From Synechococcus sp. JA-3-3Ab (lineage in GTDB: Bacteria; Cyanobacteriota; Cyanobacteriia; Thermostichales; Thermostichaceae), in contig NC_007775.1 in NCBI RefSeq assembly GCF_000013205.1, positions 2,625,001 through 2,689,000 on the forward strand: 64,000 bases of DNA. Direction: 5' to 3'. A program made the translations under genes and the position numbers. How positions within the stretch are numbered: position 1 is the first letter of the stretch; every line of letters starts with the position of its first letter. Shown in pieces: positions 25,477-34,410 of this stretch. The notes below the pieces were generated by a model, which was not told the origin of the DNA, made no database searches, and worked only from the letters and a program-made list of their open reading frames with translations.

Positions 25477-25737
25477 CTACAGGTGAGATTCGTCGCCGCT
25501 CAGCAGCCAGGTAACCGAGACACCCAGCGCCTTGGCAAAAGCCACCAGCTCTTTGTCGATGACGCGCCGTTTGCCCTTTTCCACCTGGCCGATCTTGACG
25601 TAGTCCAACTGCACGCCGTACTTAGCCAGGCGACCCGCCAGTTGATCTTGGGTCAGTTGCAGCTTCTCCCTTACCCAGCGCACCCGCTCTCCGATCAAGT
25701 TGGCCGATGGAGGGTGCTGGTTGAGGTTAGACTCCAT
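25477..25737 (-). CDS. XRE-family helix-turn-helix regulator
   Basis: A small single-domain DNA-binding protein of 86 residues. The HTH occupies most of it: IGERVRWVREKLQLTQDQLA, then YVKIGQVEKGKRRVIDKELVAFAKALGVSVTWLL, with the canonical Q-x-x-L-A and I-x-x-x-E-x-G-x-R spacing and the C-terminal WLL of Cro/CI-like repressors. The ATG at 25737 gives a compact protein; the frame is open to a GTG/ATG-like start near 25803. Its upstream region carries a perfect 8-bp hairpin GGTAGCCT/AGGCTACC (25804-25828), a possible operator or leader structure. Targets unknown. Confidence 0.8.
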   Translation of the reverse strand: MESNLNQHPPSANLIGERVRWVREKLQLTQDQLAGRLAKYGVQLDYVKIGQVEKGKRRVIDKELVAFAKALGVSVTWLLSGDESHL

Positions 25738-26083
25738 AGGAGCAAGAGATTGTGAATATTCTTTTCCAGACTGAGGAAGCCGATGGCTCCCGCGGCGCCC
25801 CATGGTAGCCTATGCTGGCAAGGCTACCCCTCCTCTTCCACTTTATAGAACCTGTGGGAGCCTGCTCGACAGCAGGCGAGCTAGCTGTCTCCTGAATATC
25901 TTACACAAGGTCTAGATCGAAAATCGCTTATGGATGTTTTCGCGCAGGATGCGCTGCCGGCGAGAACTTGGCAGATGGGATCCCTGCCACTCCCGCACCC
26001 AGCCGGAAAAATTTCCGGGCAAAAAAGAGGGCCATGATCGATTTTCGCTCGCGCCAGGGGGAGAAACTTTTCTAGACTAGGAG

Positions 26084-27193
26084 GTGACGTTTTCTCCTCA
26101 CTTGGCCGTGGTTTTCTCTCGTCCTCATCCTGAAAACATTGCCTCGTCCCGCCAGGAGCTCGACGATCTCTGGCTTGAGGCCGAGTCTGCCTCTCAGGAT
26201 CCGGCTGCAGAGGCCGACCTAGAGCCGGGCGCCAGCGGGTTGCGGCTGAATGAAGACGCCGTCGATCACTACTTGAATACAATTGGTCGGGTGCCCCGCA
26301 TCGATCACGCGGAGGAGATCGAGCTGTCGCGCAAAATTCAGCAGAAGCTGCTCATCGATCAGGCCCGCAGGGAATGGCGGCAACAGTGGGGGCAGGATCC
26401 CAGCGATGAGGAACTGGCAGCAGCCCTGCAGATTCCTGTGTCTACCCTGCGCTCCCGCATCCGCCAAGGGGAACAGGCTCAGCGCAAGCTAATCAACGCC
26501 AACCTGCGCCTGGTGGTCAGTGTGGCCAAGAAGTACCTCAACCGGGGGGTGCCCTTTTTGGACTTGATCCAAGAGGGCAACATGGGTCTTATTCGGGCCA
26601 CTGAGAAATTCAATGCCGAACGAGGTTTTCGCTTCAGCACCTATGCCCACTGGTGGATTCGCCAGGGCATTACCCGCTGCATTGCCAACCAAGCCCGGAC
26701 GATTCGCCTGCCGGTGCATATGGTGGACAAAGTGCGTCTGCTCAAGCGCACCAACCGCGAGCTGATGAAAGCCCGAGGGCGACGGCCCACAGAAGCCGAA
26801 CTGGCGGAGGCGCTGGGCATCAAGGTTAAGAAGTTGCGCATGATCCAGCAGGCTGCCGCTTTGCCCCTGTCGTTGGATGTGCCGGTTGGCCAGGAAGGGG
26901 AAAGCCGCCTGGGGGATTTGCTGCCGGATGAGCGGCAGGAGCAACCCTTTGAAGAGATCCTCGTGCAATCTCTGCGGCAAGATGTGCGTTCTGCCATGCA
27001 GGCCCTGAAGCCCATCGAGAGGCAGGTGCTGGAGCTGCGCTATGGGCTGGATGGGCAAAGGGCGAGAACTCTGCGAGAAGTCGGGGATCACTTTAACTTA
27101 ACGCGGGAGCGGATTCGCCAGATCGAGCGGGATGCTCTGCGCAAGCTGCGCCTAGGCCATCCTTCGCGGGCTTTGGCCCAGTACATTCGCTAG
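26084..27193 (+). CDS. Group 2 RNA polymerase sigma factor (sigma-70 family)
   Basis: Non-essential, stress or nutrient-responsive sigma factors of this type are typical of cyanobacteria. Region 1.2 begins VDHYLNTIGRVPRI. Region 2 is nearly canonical: LINANLRLVVSVAKKYLNRG, DLIQEGNMGLIRATEKF and FSTYAHWWIRQGITRCIANQ. Region 3 follows RTIRLPVHMVDKV, and region 4 has LRYGLDG and the HTH TLREVGDHFNLTRERIRQIE. The start is unclear: GTG at 26084 is part of a perfect AGGAGGTGA Shine-Dalgarno, and in-frame TTG/GTG codons follow at 26102 and 26108. Assignment to SigB, C, D or E needs a phylogeny. Confidence 0.93.
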   Translation: MTFSPHLAVVFSRPHPENIASSRQELDDLWLEAESASQDPAAEADLEPGASGLRLNEDAVDHYLNTIGRVPRIDHAEEIELSRKIQQKLLIDQARREWRQQWGQDPSDEELAAALQIPVSTLRSRIRQGEQAQRKLINANLRLVVSVAKKYLNRGVPFLDLIQEGNMGLIRATEKFNAERGFRFSTYAHWWIRQGITRCIANQARTIRLPVHMVDKVRLLKRTNRELMKARGRRPTEAELAEALGIKVKKLRMIQQAAALPLSLDVPVGQEGESRLGDLLPDERQEQPFEEILVQSLRQDVRSAMQALKPIERQVLELRYGLDGQRARTLREVGDHFNLTRERIRQIERDALRKLRLGHPSRALAQYIR

Positions 27194-27297
27194 CTTTTGC
27201 CGCAGCCTCCCGGGGTTCGGGCGGGGATCCCCGCGCGAGACGGGTTTTCAGCCCTTGGGATCTGCCTTGCAGCCCCCTAAAGTGACATCCTCTCCCG

Positions 27298-28569
27298 CTA
27301 AGCCCTGACGGGCTGTAGACGGGAGCTTCCGAGAATCACTTCCCGGAGTTGCTGCTTCAACGGACTGGTAAACCAGGATCCTCCACAGCCAGAGAGCGGC
27401 AGTCCCACCGCCCTGAGTCCTCGCTTCAAAATCTCGATAGCAGCGTTCAAGTCTCTGTCCCACGACCCGCAACGGGGGCAATCATGCACCCGTTCCGACA
27501 AGGTCTTGGGAACACGCTCCTCACAAACACAACAATTTTGGGACGTACCACGGGGATCCACTCTCAACACCTGTTTGCCGCGTTTGACCGCCACTGCTGT
27601 CAGAATGTCAAGAAATCGTCCCCAGGCCGCATCCAAAATCGATTTAGCCAACCGAGTCCGTGCCAGCCCTCGGACGTTGAGATCCTCCACCACCAACAGG
27701 TCGTATTGCCCCACCAGCCAGTGCGCCACTTGGTAGTGGAACGCTTTGCGTTGTCGGGCAACGTGCAACTGCAAACAAGCAACTTTCGTGGCCTGTTTCT
27801 TCCAGTTGGCGGACCCCTTCACCTTGCGGCTCAGTTGCCGCTGCTGTCGGGCCAAGTGCTTTTGAGCTTGGCGGTAGTACCGCGGGATAGGCACCACCTC
27901 CCCATCGCTGGTGGTGAGAAACCTATCCAATCCCACATCAATGCCCACCGCCTTTTTGATCGGCACAGGCTCTGGGGAAGGGACGCTTTTGTCCTCCAAG
28001 GTGATGCAGACATACCACCCATCGGCCTTGCGCACCACTGTGCAGGTTTTGGGCACGAACCCCTCTGGTAAGGGGCGGTGCAGCACCACAGGCATCGAGC
28101 CAATCTTGCTCAGCCGCAGAGTCTCCCCTTCCAGATGCGCTCCCGCCTTGGGGCAATTGATGCGGGGGAATGTGAAGGATCTCAACTCCCCCGCTTTTTT
28201 GAAGCGGGGCCGCCCCCGCCGCTTGCCTGTGCTATCCGGCACCTGCCACGCTTTCCACGCCTTGTCCAGCCGCATCAAGTTTTGCTGCAGCACCTCGGCG
28301 TAAATGCCCCGGTAGGCCGGGAACAGTTGCTTGATTTGTTTGAGGGATCCGGCCTGCCGATAATAATTCGGCTCCAGCGGAGCTTCTGACACAGGCAACG
28401 GACAAGAGACAAGACTGCAACGGTCAATTGGGCAACAGGTTGCGGTCAGCCAGTCTAGTCTCTGCCCCAGAGCGTCGTTCCACTGCCGCCGCAACAATTC
28501 CAGCCACTCGGTCATCAGAGCGGCTTGGTCGTCGCTGGGCAGGATCCGGTACTCGTAGGTGATAATCAT
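27298..28569 (-). CDS. tnpB: RNA-guided nuclease TnpB (IS605 OrfB)
   Basis: TnpB is the Cas12-like nuclease of IS605 elements, guided by an omega RNA made from the element's right end. The 423-residue protein is complete. RuvC residues are in GIDVGLDRF (Asp about 210), VVEDLNVRG (Glu about 294) and DRDLNAAIE (Asp about 371). A CxxC zinc-ribbon pair is seen as CVCEERV and CPRCG. The N-terminal helix-rich lobe and the RGRPRFKKAG basic segment are typical. There are no frameshifts, so the nuclease may be functional although its partner tnpA is broken. The omega RNA would overlap the 3' end and run toward about 27280. Confidence 0.93.
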   Translation of the reverse strand: MIITYEYRILPSDDQAALMTEWLELLRRQWNDALGQRLDWLTATCCPIDRCSLVSCPLPVSEAPLEPNYYRQAGSLKQIKQLFPAYRGIYAEVLQQNLMRLDKAWKAWQVPDSTGKRRGRPRFKKAGELRSFTFPRINCPKAGAHLEGETLRLSKIGSMPVVLHRPLPEGFVPKTCTVVRKADGWYVCITLEDKSVPSPEPVPIKKAVGIDVGLDRFLTTSDGEVVPIPRYYRQAQKHLARQQRQLSRKVKGSANWKKQATKVACLQLHVARQRKAFHYQVAHWLVGQYDLLVVEDLNVRGLARTRLAKSILDAAWGRFLDILTAVAVKRGKQVLRVDPRGTSQNCCVCEERVPKTLSERVHDCPRCGSWDRDLNAAIEILKRGLRAVGLPLSGCGGSWFTSPLKQQLREVILGSSRLQPVRA

Positions 28570-28677
28570 GAGACGGTTCTAGCATTTAGCGCAACGAGCT
28601 ACAACATAGGCCATCGTTCTGTTTACAGCCTACAAATCCACTTGGTGCTGGTGACAAAGTACCGTCGTCGGGTGATA

Positions 28678-29693
28678 CAGCCTGTTAAGGGCTCAAGGGG
28701 TACAATAGCAGCACTTAGCAAACCAACTTCGGAAGGAGGATGGATTGATCAGTAGTAAAGAAGTCTTCACTATCTGCTCCATGCTATATTTCCCAATTCT
28801 GCAAAGCTGCCGAATAAAATGCTTCAACACCGACCACATCATCTCAATGGGATTCAACTCCGGCGCATACACAGGCAGGTATAGGATTCGTGCTCCTGTA
28901 CCCCTAATCAATTCCTCAACTTCCCGACTCTTGTGGATATTTAAATTGTCCATAATCACAACCTTCCTCGCATCTAGCTTCGGACATAGCTCGCTTCTCA
29001 AAAACTCCAAAAAGTCTCCTTTCTTCATCCCACCCTTGATGACACGACAGCCAACTACACCTCTCAAGGAAATAGCTCCAATAACCGTATACTTTTCACC
29101 CTTGTATCTCTGACGATAATGATAAGCCCTTTGACCACGTAAACTCCGAGATACTCTCCGCTCCATTCCCTCCCAGACTGCCGTCTGGTCGATGGCAATC
29201 AAATCCTCCGCTGGAATATTCCTGACTTCTTGACTATAAGCTAGTCGTTCCCTTTGCACCTCCTCTTCTTTGACTTTTGCACTGCGGTAGGTCTTTTTTT
29301 TAGAGTCATTCCTTGCTTTTTCAAGAAATTATGTATCGTGACGATGCTTACATTGATTCCTAAGCGCTCGCGCAACAGTTCTTGATACTGCCACAGGTAG
29401 AAGTCTGGGTGTTCTGTAATAATTGCCATCACTTCCTGCCGATGTTGTTCCAAAATGCCCACTCGCTTGGTGCCTGCTTTCTTAGGAGCTAAATCTTGAG
29501 TTTGTTGGTACTGTCGCACCCAGCGGTGTACTGTTCTTTTGGTAACCATGAAGCGTTTAGCTACCTGGCGGATGGAGGTGTTACCTGCCTGGTAGGCTGC
29601 TACAACTCTTTGCCGCAAATCCAAAGAATGAGTCGGCATTCCTTTCTCTCCTTCCTCTTGAATACCTGTACCCTATTTTAAATTGAAAGGCTG
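28678..29693 (-). mobile_element. Complete IS630-family insertion sequence, 1016 bp
   Basis: The element is flanked by TA on both sides (28676-28677 and 29694-29695), the IS630/Tc1-type target duplication. Its imperfect terminal inverted repeats share CAGCCTNTNAA and, further in, GGTACA. It contains a two-frame transposase. No GGATCC site is seen inside, unlike the surrounding DNA, which suggests recent arrival. A 131-bp fragment of the same element is at 5966-6096. Confidence 0.92.
28693..29639 (-). CDS. IS630-family DDE transposase, two frames joined by a likely -1 frameshift
   Basis: The first frame (29639 down to 29241, 132 residues) has an N-terminal HTH (SLDLRQRVVAAYQAGNTSIR, then AKRFMVTKRTVHRWVRQYQQ). 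The second frame (open from about 29300 down to 28693) has the DDE residues in AIDQTAVW, VIMDNLNIHKS and APELNPIEMMWSVLK. The frames overlap at an A8 tract (29294-29301). Slipping back one base there gives one continuous protein of about 315 residues through the TLKKK-TYRSAKVKEEEV junction. Programmed -1 frameshifting on A-runs is known for many IS630 elements. A GTG at 29259 could start the second frame alone. Confidence 0.88.
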
Positions 29694-30045
29694 TAACTGC
29701 TCCAATGTTGCAGAGGCTGGAAGATATATTTCGAGCGACCTGCCAAAAGTGGCGCTGTTCCTTGGTGGAGTTCAACGGTGAGGCGGATTATGTGCATCTG
29801 TTGGTGAGTTTTCCGCCGGATGTCCAGGTCTCAAAGCTGGTGAACAACCTGAAAACAGTCTCCAGCCGGTTGATTCGCAAAGAGTTCGTCACAGAGGTGG
29901 CACGGTTCTACAGCAAGCCTGTATTTTGGGCAGGGACCTATTTTGTTGCCTCTTGTGGTGGGGTCACCGTTGAGGAGTTGAAGAAGTATGTCGAGCAGCA
30001 GGCAACGCCCAGATTGTGAGACTCAGGAGCATTGAACCCCTTCGT

Positions 30046-30706
30046 CTCACCGCCTATCCTCCAGCCCGCCAAGCTGCGCTGTGGCGGGAGTACCCCGGAG
30101 GTTCTGATGGAGAATATAGCCTCGAGGAGCAGCGACTTATCGAAGATCTCATCCGCTTCGACTGGCCGGAAGACCAGGGGAAAGATCTCGCTCCCCTCTC
30201 CCCTGAGAGGAGCTGGCGGCCCAGCTGCAGCGGGAGTTGCGGGAAGATTTCCTGCGCACGGCGGTGATGACAGCCGTTGCCGACGGGGTATATTCCGAGC
30301 CGGAGGACCGTCTGTTGCACCAATTGGCCGCTGCCTTCGGACTGGAGCTTCCCCAGCTCCACCTGCTCGGGGCCACGCTGGTCAATAAGGGCGCCACCTC
30401 GCCATTGCCGGCAGAGGCTCAGGCCGAGAGCGGCTATACCGACCTTTTGGCTCCCTTGCAGAAGTGGCTGGACGGCATCCAAGTCTGCGACGCGAAGGTA
30501 GCCCGCTTCTTGTGCCGTATGATCCCCGGCCAGTGCCCCTTTGAGCGGGAGGTGGTGCTGTTTGGCCGCAAGGTGATGCACATCCCCCCATGTGCAAGCT
30601 CAACCCTCTCTACGACCAGGTGGTGGCCTTGCGCTGCCGTGCCCTCTCCTTCCTGGCAGAAGCCGGGGAAGACATCAGCCAGTACACAAAAGGATAGCTT
30701 GGTAGC
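30046..30706 (+). pseudogene. Mo-dependent nitrogenase C-terminal-domain (Mo-nitro_C) protein, frameshifted
   Basis: The domain is named from a C-terminal extension found in some nitrogenases, but stand-alone cyanobacterial copies are of unknown function. Fragments in three frames make up one protein: first EEQRLIEDLIRFDWPEDQ, then a TerB-like helical part (RTAVMTAVADGVYSEPEDRL) through CPFEREVVLFGRKVMHIPP, then MCKLNPLYDQVVALR and AEAGEDISQYTKG. The first break coincides with a short GC-rich repeat (CTCCCCTCTCCCCTGAGAGG). The second is a run of six C where seven would keep frame. The 5' end abuts one IS605-type element and the TAG stop lies in the end of another. Sequencing error could explain one break but not both easily. 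Confidence 0.72.
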
Positions 30707-30754
30707 CCCGCACTTTAGTGCAGGGCGGAAAAGCCCGCTAGCCACTTTAGTCGC

Positions 30755-31006
30755 TTACCCATGATGTGGGCCGTTGATATAGTTTTGAATTACCTCAGCC
30801 CTAGCATTCCCCGCGGTACAGAAACAATAACTTCTGCTCCAAACGCTAGGCAGTTTTCGCAGGTTAGCAAACTCCTGCCTTAAATATTTAGAAGCTCTAC
30901 TTTTGAATGCTTTACGAAGCGATGGGCAAGCTATGGTGAGCTTTGCGCTGAGATGGCGAGAACCCAAAACAAGCACTTTATCGCAATGTATGTTTCCGCC
31001 GCACAA
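30755..31006 (-). pseudogene. TnpA remnant (IS200/IS605 Y1 transposase, C-terminal part)
   Basis: The frame encodes about 83 residues. The recognisable portion is the C-terminal half: SRASKYLRQEFANLRKLPSV, then WSRSYCFCTAGNARAEVIQNYI, which matches the TnpA block WSRSYF...GN with the Tyr of the NYI/KYI helix as catalytic residue. The N-terminal HUH region is missing or scrambled, so it is non-functional. It is divergent from the tnpB relic. Confidence 0.65.
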
Positions 31007-31038
31007 CAGACCTGTAAGTCTGTAGCTAGAGTGGAGCT

Positions 31039-31737
31039 ATGCTAAGCCTGCCCAGCCCCAATCGCTGGATCCGGGAAAAGCTCTAGCAATTGACCACGGA
31101 GTCAACAACTGGCTTACGTGCGTTAGCAACTTAGGACATAGCTTCATCATTGGTGGCCGCAAAGTCAAGTCCTTCAACCAGTGGCACAACAAGGAGCTGG
31201 CTAGGCTCAAGACTCACAAGCTGCGAGGGTTTTGGTTGCAAAAGCTTCGTCGAATTACGGAAACCGGAGAATGCGGTCCACAAAGCTGCGGGCAAGGTCA
31301 TTGACTTCTGTTTACACCACTCAATTGGGAGAATCCTCTTCGGTTGGAACAAAGAACAAAAATAAGAATGCGGTTTTAACCAAAACTTTGTTTTCATCCC
31401 AACAGGTCGGTTCAAGGAGCGTATCGCGCAATTATGTTGGCATTATGGCATGGAGTTTATTGAGGTAGAGGAAGCGTACAGCTCGCAGGCAAGCTTCCTA
31501 GATCCTAGATGGAGATGAGCTACCTAATTATGGTGAAAAACCCGACGGGTGGAGACCCTCTGGAAAGCGTATCAAGCGGGGCCTGTACCAAACGGCAAAG
31601 GGGTGGTTGGTCAACGCTGAGGCAAATGCTGCCGCCAACCTGCTTAAGAAAGTCAGCAGAACCTTGGGGCTTTGCCTTCAGGAACTGTCTAGAGGCGCTT
31701 TGACAACGCCGTTGCGAGTTCTTTTGTGGACTGCGTA
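31039..31737 (+). pseudogene. TnpB remnant (IS605 OrfB) with several frame breaks
   Basis: Pieces of a TnpB of a different subgroup from the complete one: AIDHGVNNWLTCVSNLGHSF (RuvC-I region), SFNQWHNKELARLKTHKL, FKERIAQLCWHYGMEFIEVE, then PSGKRIKRGLYQTAKGWLVN and AEANAAANLLKKVS ending before a TAA at 31735. At least three frameshifts and internal stops separate the pieces, and the N-terminal half is absent. The nearby GSSLVDPRW-like zinc region is lost. Confidence 0.78.
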
Positions 31738-31898
31738 AGCATCCCCCGCCTTTAGGCGGTGGGAGTCTCAATTGATAGTTCGCACTCAAGCATGGCGAAG
31801 CCGAACGCCGTCTCCACCTCTAGCTCCTCTCTCCCTTTGGGAGAAGAGCTGGGGGTGAGGGGTGCCTCTAGGAGTGCGTCTGATTGGCAGCCAGCCCC

Positions 31899-33311
31899 TC
31901 AAGAATAGGTGATGTCCGTCTGTCCCAAAGGGATTGCCTCCATCCCTGCCTCGGCCTCTTCCGCGCGCACCTCCTGCAAAAAGGCTTCGAGAGAAGCGTG
32001 GGCTTCCGCCTCCAGATCTGCTCCCCCTTCCGGCACCCAGCCCAAAAGCGGCAGGGGCAAGAGGGTGGACAGGTTGGTCAATAGCAGCAGCAGCCCCAGA
32101 TGGCTGAAATCGCTCTCGGTTACCCCCAGCGCGTGCATGAGCAGGGATCCCAACTCTTGAGAGAGAAACCCCGCCAGGTTAAAAGCCGACATCAGCAAGG
32201 CGAAGAGGGTAGCTTCGATTCCCGGCGGGCAGAGGCGGGCAGCCAAGACCAACACCGGCATAAAGGCAATCTGCCCTGCCACCGTCAGCACCAGGCTATC
32301 CCCCAGACTAAACCAGTGATCGTCGATGCCCCAGGCCCGGTTGAGGTGATAGACCAAAATGAGGCTGGTTAGGCCCAGCCCTGCCGAGAGAACCGTCATC
32401 CAGCCAAATAGAGGCCGCAGCGGGATCCGCCGCAGATACACCTGAAAGATCGCCACCCCCACCAAGCTGGCGACGCTGGTAACCAGCCGCACCTGGCCTA
32501 AAAACCCCGGCCCAAAGCCGAGATCGCTGGTAAAAAAATAAAACAGGGCCACGTCGGCGCTGGGGGTTGCCTGCCAGATAAAGACAAACAACACCGGCAA
32601 GAGAATGCTGGGTTGCCGCAGCGCCCGCCACACCTGTCCCACCTGCTGCCGCAAGGGATCCCAGCCAAAGGAGCAGGCCACCGGCTGATCCACAATCACC
32701 CAAGCCGCCAGGGCGATCAGCAGCGGCAACAAGGCCGTCAGCCCAAACACCACCTGGGGGGGATAGTGGGCTAGGAGTGCCCCTCCGGCATAGGCCGTGA
32801 GCAGAGATCCCAGCGCCGTCGCCCCCCAGGACAAAGACTGCAGCGTGCCCGTCCCCGCCCAGTCGCTGCCGTGAACCCGCTCCACCACCAGCGAATCCAC
32901 AATGACATCCCCCACCGCCACCGCCAGGGATCCCAAAACCATCCACAGCATCGCCAACTCAGCCGTTGGCGCCCACAGGGCCATCCCTAGCCAAGCCCCA
33001 CACCCCAGCAGCCCGGAGAGCAAGAGGTAGGGACGGCGGCGGTAGCCTGCCAGCGGCAGCGTATCGGAGAGGAGGCCGTAAAGAGGCTTGAGGGTCCAGG
33101 GAATGACGGCAAAGCCCATCAGCGCCGCCGTCTGCGCCGGCCCCAGGCCCAGGCTATCCTTCAAGTAAAAACTGGTGGCCAGCCGCGCCAGCCCCACCGC
33201 CCCCTGCACAAAGTACACCAGCAGGATCCCGATCAGTTCCGGCGTCCAGCAGATCTCTTGCAGGGGATCCAAAGTGGATCGGCGCAGCTGTTGCAGCAGG
33301 AGGTGAAGCAT
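31899..33311 (-). CDS. Folate-biopterin transporter (FBT/BT1) family membrane protein
   Basis: A 12-helix MFS-type transporter of about 470 residues; cyanobacterial and plastid members carry folates or pterins. Family landmarks are WTPELIGILLVYFVQGAVGL near the start, FYLKDSLGLGPAQTA, WTLKPLYGLLSDTLPL with the charged loop, GYRRRPYL, and VGDVIVDSLVVERV. The second half has GRPE-poor but matching LGFGPGFLGQVRL. The ATG at 33311 is preferred to a TTG two codons before. The C-terminal tail of ~50 residues is Glu/Ala-rich and cytoplasmic. Substrate is inferred from family only. Confidence 0.85.
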   Translation of the reverse strand: MLHLLLQQLRRSTLDPLQEICWTPELIGILLVYFVQGAVGLARLATSFYLKDSLGLGPAQTAALMGFAVIPWTLKPLYGLLSDTLPLAGYRRRPYLLLSGLLGCGAWLGMALWAPTAELAMLWMVLGSLAVAVGDVIVDSLVVERVHGSDWAGTGTLQSLSWGATALGSLLTAYAGGALLAHYPPQVVFGLTALLPLLIALAAWVIVDQPVACSFGWDPLRQQVGQVWRALRQPSILLPVLFVFIWQATPSADVALFYFFTSDLGFGPGFLGQVRLVTSVASLVGVAIFQVYLRRIPLRPLFGWMTVLSAGLGLTSLILVYHLNRAWGIDDHWFSLGDSLVLTVAGQIAFMPVLVLAARLCPPGIEATLFALLMSAFNLAGFLSQELGSLLMHALGVTESDFSHLGLLLLLTNLSTLLPLPLLGWVPEGGADLEAEAHASLEAFLQEVRAEEAEAGMEAIPLGQTDITYS

Positions 33312-33592
33312 GGGCAATCTTGTCCTTGTCGCTTCCTGTCTTGGCCGTTGTCCCGTAGGACTGCTCTTGCAGCATTGTCTTGCCGCAACAATAGCAACAG
33401 CAGGAAATGAGAGTTAAGAACTTCTTTACAGTGTAACCTGCTCAACTGTAACCTGCCCAACCGGCCCACGGCTGCGATCCTCCAGACCCCCGCCTGTCAA
33501 GGCGCCGGCGGCACTTCTGTAGAGATTCCAAGCCGTGAGCTGCCTCGGGCGAACATGACTGACAATGCGAGGGATCCTTTTTTGAACTGCTC

Positions 33593-34321
33593 ATGAGCTG
33601 GCAACGCCCCGATGGTCGCACGGCTGCCCAATTGCGCCCGATTTCCTTTCAGCGCCACTTCACCCGCTACGCTCCGGGCTCAGTGCTGGTGAAGTTTGGC
33701 GATACCCATGTCCTCTGCACCGCCAGTGTGGCCGAAGAAGTCCCCCCCTTTTTGCAGAACACCGGCCAAGGCTGGCTGACAGCGGAGTACCGCATGCTGC
33801 CCACCGCCACCCAACAGCGCCAGCCGCGAGAGACGCTAAAAGTCTCAGGCCGCACCGCCGAGATCCAACGGCTCATCGGGCGTAGCCTGCGCGCCGCCTT
33901 GGATTTCCACAAGCTGGGATCCCGCACCATCACTGTCGATGCCGACGTCCTGCAGGCCGATGGCAGCACGCGCACCGCCGCCATCACCGGTGGCTATGTG
34001 GCCCTGCACGACGCCATCACTTGGCTTTACAAACAGGGGCTGCTGGATCCGGCGCAGGGATCCCCCTTGCGGCAGCAGGTGGCAGCCCTTTCGGTGGGGA
34101 TCGTGCGAGGCGAGGTGCTGGTGGATTTGTGCTACGAGGAGGACAGCCAAGCGGAAGTGGACATGAACATTGTCATGAACGAGCAGGGAGCCTTGATCGA
34201 GATTCAGGGCACCGCCGAAGCCGGCTGCTTCGACCGCTCGCAACTGTTGCAAATGTTGGATATGGCCCAGGCCGGCATCCAAGAATTGCTCCGGGCCCAG
34301 CGAGAGACTCTAAACTTGTAG
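33593..34321 (+). CDS. rph: Ribonuclease PH
   Basis: RNase PH trims tRNA 3' ends phosphorolytically. The 242-residue protein has all the usual blocks: [20 protein letters not shown] at the start, [74 protein letters not shown] and [13 protein letters not shown], and a C-terminal [12 protein letters not shown]. Length and motif order are standard. It stands alone between the transporter gene and an IS605-type relic. Confidence 0.96.
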   Translation: MSWQRPDGRTAAQLRPISFQRHFTRYAPGSVLVKFGDTHVLCTASVAEEVPPFLQNTGQGWLTAEYRMLPTATQQRQPRETLKVSGRTAEIQRLIGRSLRAALDFHKLGSRTITVDADVLQADGSTRTAAITGGYVALHDAITWLYKQGLLDPAQGSPLRQQVAALSVGIVRGEVLVDLCYEEDSQAEVDMNIVMNEQGALIEIQGTAEAGCFDRSQLLQMLDMAQAGIQELLRAQRETLNL

Positions 34322-34410
34322 CCGACGGGATTGTTGCAGCCGCGAGCCCAGCCTGAGCCTTGCAGCGGTTCCGGTCGGGCGGCTGCTGGTAGGGTTCCCA
34401 GAGTTCTGCC

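Larger units (their letters stand above)
28580..30019 (+). pseudogene. tnpA: TnpA (Y1 HUH transposase) of the IS605-type element, split by IS630
   Basis: The N-terminal part (YNIGHRSVYSLQIHLVLVTKYRRRVI, with the family HLVLVTKYR block) lies at about 28600-28677. The rest resumes at 29694 as TAPMLQRLEDIF and continues through FNGEADYVHLLV (HUH-like His motif), SKLVNNLKTVSSR and PVFWAGTYFVASCGGV. Removing the intervening 1016 bp and one TA joins the codons in frame as RRRVITAPMLQRL, exactly the expected TnpA sequence. The catalytic Tyr would lie in the C-terminal helix (EELKKYVEQQ). A normal start codon was not found, so the 5' end may also be damaged. Confidence 0.88.
27280..30050. mobile_element. 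IS200/IS605-family element with divergent tnpB and disrupted tnpA
   Basis: An IS605-type element whose tnpB (minus) and tnpA (plus) are divergent, with their 3' ends near the element ends. At the tnpB side AGCCC/GGGCT form a hairpin overlapping the last codons, and the end lies near a TGACATCCTC sequence. At the tnpA side GTGAGAC/GTCTCAC (30016-30050) form a hairpin. These subterminal hairpins, without inverted repeats, are usual for the family. An IS630-type element sits inside tnpA. The exact ends are estimates. Confidence 0.75.
30698..31775. mobile_element. Decayed IS605-type element (relic)
   Basis: The left end (about 30698-30750) is an AGGATAGCTTGGTAGCCCCG sequence followed by a hairpin GCCCCGCACT/AGTGCAGGGC. 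The right end has the hairpin CCGCC/GGCGG (31743-31760). Divergent remnants of tnpA (minus) and tnpB (plus) lie between. Both ends closely match the deletion derivative at 34411-34692, so the two belong to one family, different from the element at 27280-30050. Confidence 0.75.

Noticed and set aside
25219-25486. Two overlapping short frames in the gap before the XRE regulator
   Set aside because: No start signal, no known motif and mutually exclusive frames.
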